In this document: piece after piece, positions 5,306-7,316 of the stretch
Layout of the letters: every line of letters begins with the position of its first letter
How positions within the stretch are numbered: the first letter of the stretch is position 1
Source: an uncultured Planctomycetaceae bacterium
Lineage (GTDB): Bacteria > Planctomycetota > Planctomycetia > Pirellulales > UBA1268
Direction of reading: 5' to 3'
NCBI GenBank assembly: GCA_903885855.1
Contig: CAISKG010000090.1
Span: 1-7,316 of the forward strand
DNA: 7,316 nt
The notes under the pieces: model-generated
Told to the model about the DNA's origin: nothing
Databases searched by the model: none
The model's input: only the letters and a program-made list of their open reading frames with translations
Translations under genes and position numbers: made by a program

Positions 5306-6646
5306 TCACTCCCCGCCGCGCACGGCGTAGAGCGCGGCGTGGGAGCGCACGTAGAGCACGCCGTCGGCGACCACGAGCGACGCCGACACCGGCTCGCCGA
5401 GATCGACGTCGGCCAGCATGCGGAAGGTGCGCCCCGCCTCGACCGCGGTCACGTGGCCGTCGTTCGAGCCGTACCACAGCCGGCCGTCGACCAACAGCGG
5501 GCTCGAGCGGTGCTGGGCGTTGTGGGTGCGCTCGTGCCACAGTTCCCGGCCGTCGGCGGCGTCGAGGCACTCGAGCTTGCCGTCGTTGTGCAGCAGGTAG
5601 ACGAGCCCGTCGCCGATCAGCGGCGTGGCGACGTCGGGCGTGCGCGGGTGGATCCAGGCCACCACCTCCCTGGAATCGGAGCAGTCGCCGGTGAGGGCGT
5701 CGCCGACGCGCAGGGCCACCGTCGGCCCCCCCTTGGCCGTCGGGATCACGATCAGCCCGGGGACGATGCCGGGGGAGGCGACGAAGCGGAAGGTCGGGTC
5801 GTGCGGCTTGGGGTTGGTGTCGGTGGGGCCGTTGACCTTGCCGAAGCGCCACAGCTCGCGGCCGTCGCCGAGGGCGTGGCCGGTGGTGCAGTCGGCGCCG
5901 TGGACCACGAGGAACTCGCGCCCGCCGTCGCGGTAGATCGCCGGCGAGGCGTAGGAATGCTTGCACTCGAACTGCGCCTCGGTGGGGCGGTCGACCTCCC
6001 AGATCGTGGCCCCGGTCGCGGCGTCGAGCTTGACCACCTTCCCGGTGCGGCTCTGGTCGTCGAGCTTCATCGGGCCGTGGATCAGCTGCAGGTAGAGGGC
6101 CCCGCCGTCGAGGACGGGCGTCGACGTCATCCCGAACTGGATGTCGATGCGGCCGAAGCGCTCGTTGGTGTCGACGCGCCACACCTCCTCGCCGTCGACG
6201 GTGTGGCAGGCGAGGATGCCGGTGCCGAAGAAGCTCCAGACGTGCCGGCCGTCGGTGGTCGGCGACGGGGAGGCGGAGTTGCCCTCGCCGGAGCGCGCGT
6301 CCTGGTTGCCCGCGCCGACCTTCCGCTGCCAGAGGATCTTCCCGTCGGCCGCGGAGACGGCGAGCACCACGAGGTCGTCGCCGTCGTTGCTCGTGAGGAA
6401 CACGCGCCCCTCCCACACGCAGGGCGTGGCCCCGGCCGCGCCGGGCAGCGGCGTGCGCCACAGCACGTGCCGCCCCTCCTTCGACCAGTCGAGGGGGATG
6501 CCGGCGGCGGCCGCGGTGTGGTCGCGCCGGGGTCCGCGCCACTCGGGCCAGTTCTCGGCGTGGGCGGGCCGGATCGCCGCCGCGACGAGGAGGAGGCAGC
6601 CGAGGCGGGGGCAGGCCGTCAGGAGTCGCGCGGGGAGGCGGTGCAT
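5306..6646 (-). CDS. Secreted PQQ-like beta-propeller repeat protein
   Basis: A 446-residue protein with a Sec-type signal peptide. A basic start (MHRLPARLLTACPRLG), a hydrophobic core (CLLLVAAA) and AHA just before residue 31 fit signal peptidase I cleavage. The mature protein opens with ENWPEWRGP, typical of planctomycete PQQ-like proteins. Repeated blades each end in a G-x-x-x-W type turn: GKILWQRKVG, GEEVWRVDTN, GATIWEVDRP, GRELWRFGKV and GRELWHERTH. This matches the BamB/PQQ-like propeller fold (Pfam PQQ_2 type). No haem-binding CxxCH or dehydrogenase active site is visible, so a binding or scaffold role at the cell envelope is more likely than a PQQ enzyme; this is inference. It lies 130 bases downstream of the SET gene on the same strand and may share its transcript. 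A GGA lies eight bases before the ATG. Confidence 0.9.
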   Translation of the reverse strand: MHRLPARLLTACPRLGCLLLVAAAIRPAHAENWPEWRGPRRDHTAAAAGIPLDWSKEGRHVLWRTPLPGAAGATPCVWEGRVFLTSNDGDDLVVLAVSAADGKILWQRKVGAGNQDARSGEGNSASPSPTTDGRHVWSFFGTGILACHTVDGEEVWRVDTNERFGRIDIQFGMTSTPVLDGGALYLQLIHGPMKLDDQSRTGKVVKLDAATGATIWEVDRPTEAQFECKHSYASPAIYRDGGREFLVVHGADCTTGHALGDGRELWRFGKVNGPTDTNPKPHDPTFRFVASPGIVPGLIVIPTAKGGPTVALRVGDALTGDCSDSREVVAWIHPRTPDVATPLIGDGLVYLLHNDGKLECLDAADGRELWHERTHNAQHRSSPLLVDGRLWYGSNDGHVTAVEAGRTFRMLADVDLGEPVSASLVVADGVLYVRSHAALYAVRGGE

Positions 6647-6718
6647 GGCGTGGTTCCGTGGCGTGGGCGGAAAATCGGGAATGGGGTGGCGTCGGGATCG
6701 TCGTGGGGCGGCGTGCGG

Positions 6719-6750
6719 GCCCCGCTCCGCCTGGCGATGCCGGCCGGGGC
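6719..6750 (-). terminator. Weak two-part hairpin downstream of the SET gene
   Basis: GCCCCG (6719-6724) pairs with CGGGGC (6745-6750), and inside it CTGGC pairs with GCCGG around GAT (6731-6743, one G-U). On the reverse strand it begins 26 bases past the SET stop codon. No U-tract follows. It may reduce transcription into the beta-propeller gene, but the asymmetric internal loop makes it the weakest hairpin listed here. Confidence 0.25.
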
Positions 6751-6776
6751 GAGTGGGGGTGTGCGCGGCCTCCGGG

Positions 6777-7214
6777 TCAGCAGGCCTCGTAGTCGATCGT
6801 GATCTCCTCGCCGGCGGCGATGTCGCGCGCCGCGCGCCAGCCGTCGTTCCGCTCGGCGTTGGGGGTGGGGGAATGGTTCAGGAACCAGCCCACCTCCATC
6901 TTGGAGAAGCTGTGCGGCACGCAGCAATACTCCTCCCGCTCCACGCCGTAGACGAGGCAGAAGGCCTTGAGCTGGGGATCGGCCTCCATCTCCTCGTAGC
7001 GGATGCGGCGCACGGAGTCGTCGAGGAACAGCGCGAGATAGGTGCCCTTGCGCACCGGATGGGTGATGAACACCCCCACGCCGGCGATCCCCGAGGGGCG
7101 GAGCACGAACGAGCGCTCGTCGGTCTCGCGCGGTTCGGTGGCCAGTGGGATCTGCACGAACGTCAGGTTCGTGGGGCGGGCCGGCCGGTCGGAGGGGGGC
7201 TCGGGGGTGGTCAT
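6777..7214 (-). CDS. Compact SET-domain protein, putative lysine methyltransferase
   Basis: A 145-residue protein in which the SET domain fills nearly everything after a proline-rich N-terminus of about 33 residues. SET motifs appear in the right order: GIAGVGVFITHPVRKGTYL (42-60) for the S-adenosylmethionine-side GxG motif, GWFLNHSPTPN (109-119) with the N113-H114-S115 signature, and GEEITIDYEAC (135-145) with the invariant GEE and Y142. The helical insert (61-108) is short, and no cysteine-rich pre-SET or post-SET zinc module follows, as in the small viral vSET. Expected activity is lysine N-methylation of a protein using S-adenosylmethionine; the substrate is not indicated. The ATG at 7214 has no strong Shine-Dalgarno sequence. 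A CATAAT box lies 34 bases upstream. Related folds include the Rubisco methyltransferase group, but those are much longer. Confidence 0.88.
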   Translation of the reverse strand: MTTPEPPSDRPARPTNLTFVQIPLATEPRETDERSFVLRPSGIAGVGVFITHPVRKGTYLALFLDDSVRRIRYEEMEADPQLKAFCLVYGVEREEYCCVPHSFSKMEVGWFLNHSPTPNAERNDGWRAARDIAAGEEITIDYEAC

Positions 7215-7247
7215 CGGGGAGGCGGCCTGCGGCGGGAGAATCGGCGG

Positions 7248-7253
7248 ATTATG
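7248..7253 (-). promoter_or_regulatory. Candidate -10 box for the SET gene
   Basis: The reverse strand reads CATAAT, five of six matches to TATAAT, ending 33 bases before the SET start codon and standing out in GC-rich DNA. No good -35 hexamer is visible at 16-18 bases; the space is taken by one copy of a 13-base repeat. Confidence 0.35.
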
Positions 7254-7297
7254 GGGCCCGCCGGCGTCCGGCGACAGTCCCTGCGGGGCCCGCCGGC
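7253..7297. repeat. 13-base direct repeat upstream of the SET gene
   Basis: GGGGCCCGCCGGC occurs at 7253-7265 and again at 7285-7297, an exact match with a 32-base period, about three helical turns. One copy abuts the CATAAT box and the other lies just upstream of where a -35 would be. This is the arrangement of tandem regulator sites on one face of the helix, though GC-rich DNA raises the chance of coincidence. Confidence 0.4.
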
Positions 7298-7316
7298 CGC
7301 CGCGATGCCATTGGCG

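Noticed and set aside
5339..6802. A forward-strand frame of about 490 codons opposite the beta-propeller gene
   Set aside because: It is the mirror of a well-supported gene with signal peptide and blade repeats, and its own product is low-complexity.
7305..7316. An ATG near the right edge that might begin another gene
   Set aside because: Only four codons are visible, with no usable evidence.

Overview
This is a high-GC bacterial window that most likely comes from a planctomycete. Three genes point that way. One is a DUF1559 prepilin-like protein with the typical N-terminal FTLVELLVVIAIIG segment and the LLPAVQAAREAAR sequence after it. One is a secreted PQQ-like beta-propeller protein whose mature end begins with the NWPEWRGP motif, common in that phylum. 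The third is a DUF983 zinc-ribbon membrane protein. Assignment to the phylum is inference; there is no rRNA or tRNA gene in the window.

Layout. Bases 1-2351 hold a leftward signalling operon: a STAS-domain anti-anti-sigma-factor-like protein, then a response regulator fused to a PP2C/SpoIIE-type phosphatase, then a DUF983 membrane protein whose start overlaps the phosphatase stop and whose end lies beyond base 1. A TATACT -10-like box (2409-2414) and a perfect 18-bp palindrome with an A/T-rich body (2444-2461) sit upstream. Bases 2591-2899 probably encode a small rightward orphan protein, followed by about 410 bases without a convincing gene that contain hairpins. A rightward DUF1559 gene (3310-4281) and a rightward ATP-grasp ligase gene (4351-5262) follow. 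These converge on a leftward pair: a compact SET-domain protein (6777-7214) and, downstream of it, the secreted beta-propeller protein (5306-6646).

How the genes may work together. The phosphatase and STAS protein form the output half of a partner-switching pathway: phosphorylation of the receiver would control dephosphorylation of the STAS protein, which would then capture an anti-sigma kinase. No such kinase is encoded here, so it would have to be elsewhere. The other genes have no clear shared pathway.

GC-rich hairpins without a U-tract lie 16-26 bases after the stop codons of the orphan, DUF1559, ATP-grasp and SET genes. None was found inside the signalling operon. I see no transposon, CRISPR array, phage or defence cassette. 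The points most worth a second look are the kinase-less phosphatase/STAS pair with its upstream palindrome, the very compact bacterial SET protein, the long hairpin in the DUF1559 leader and the orphan gene.
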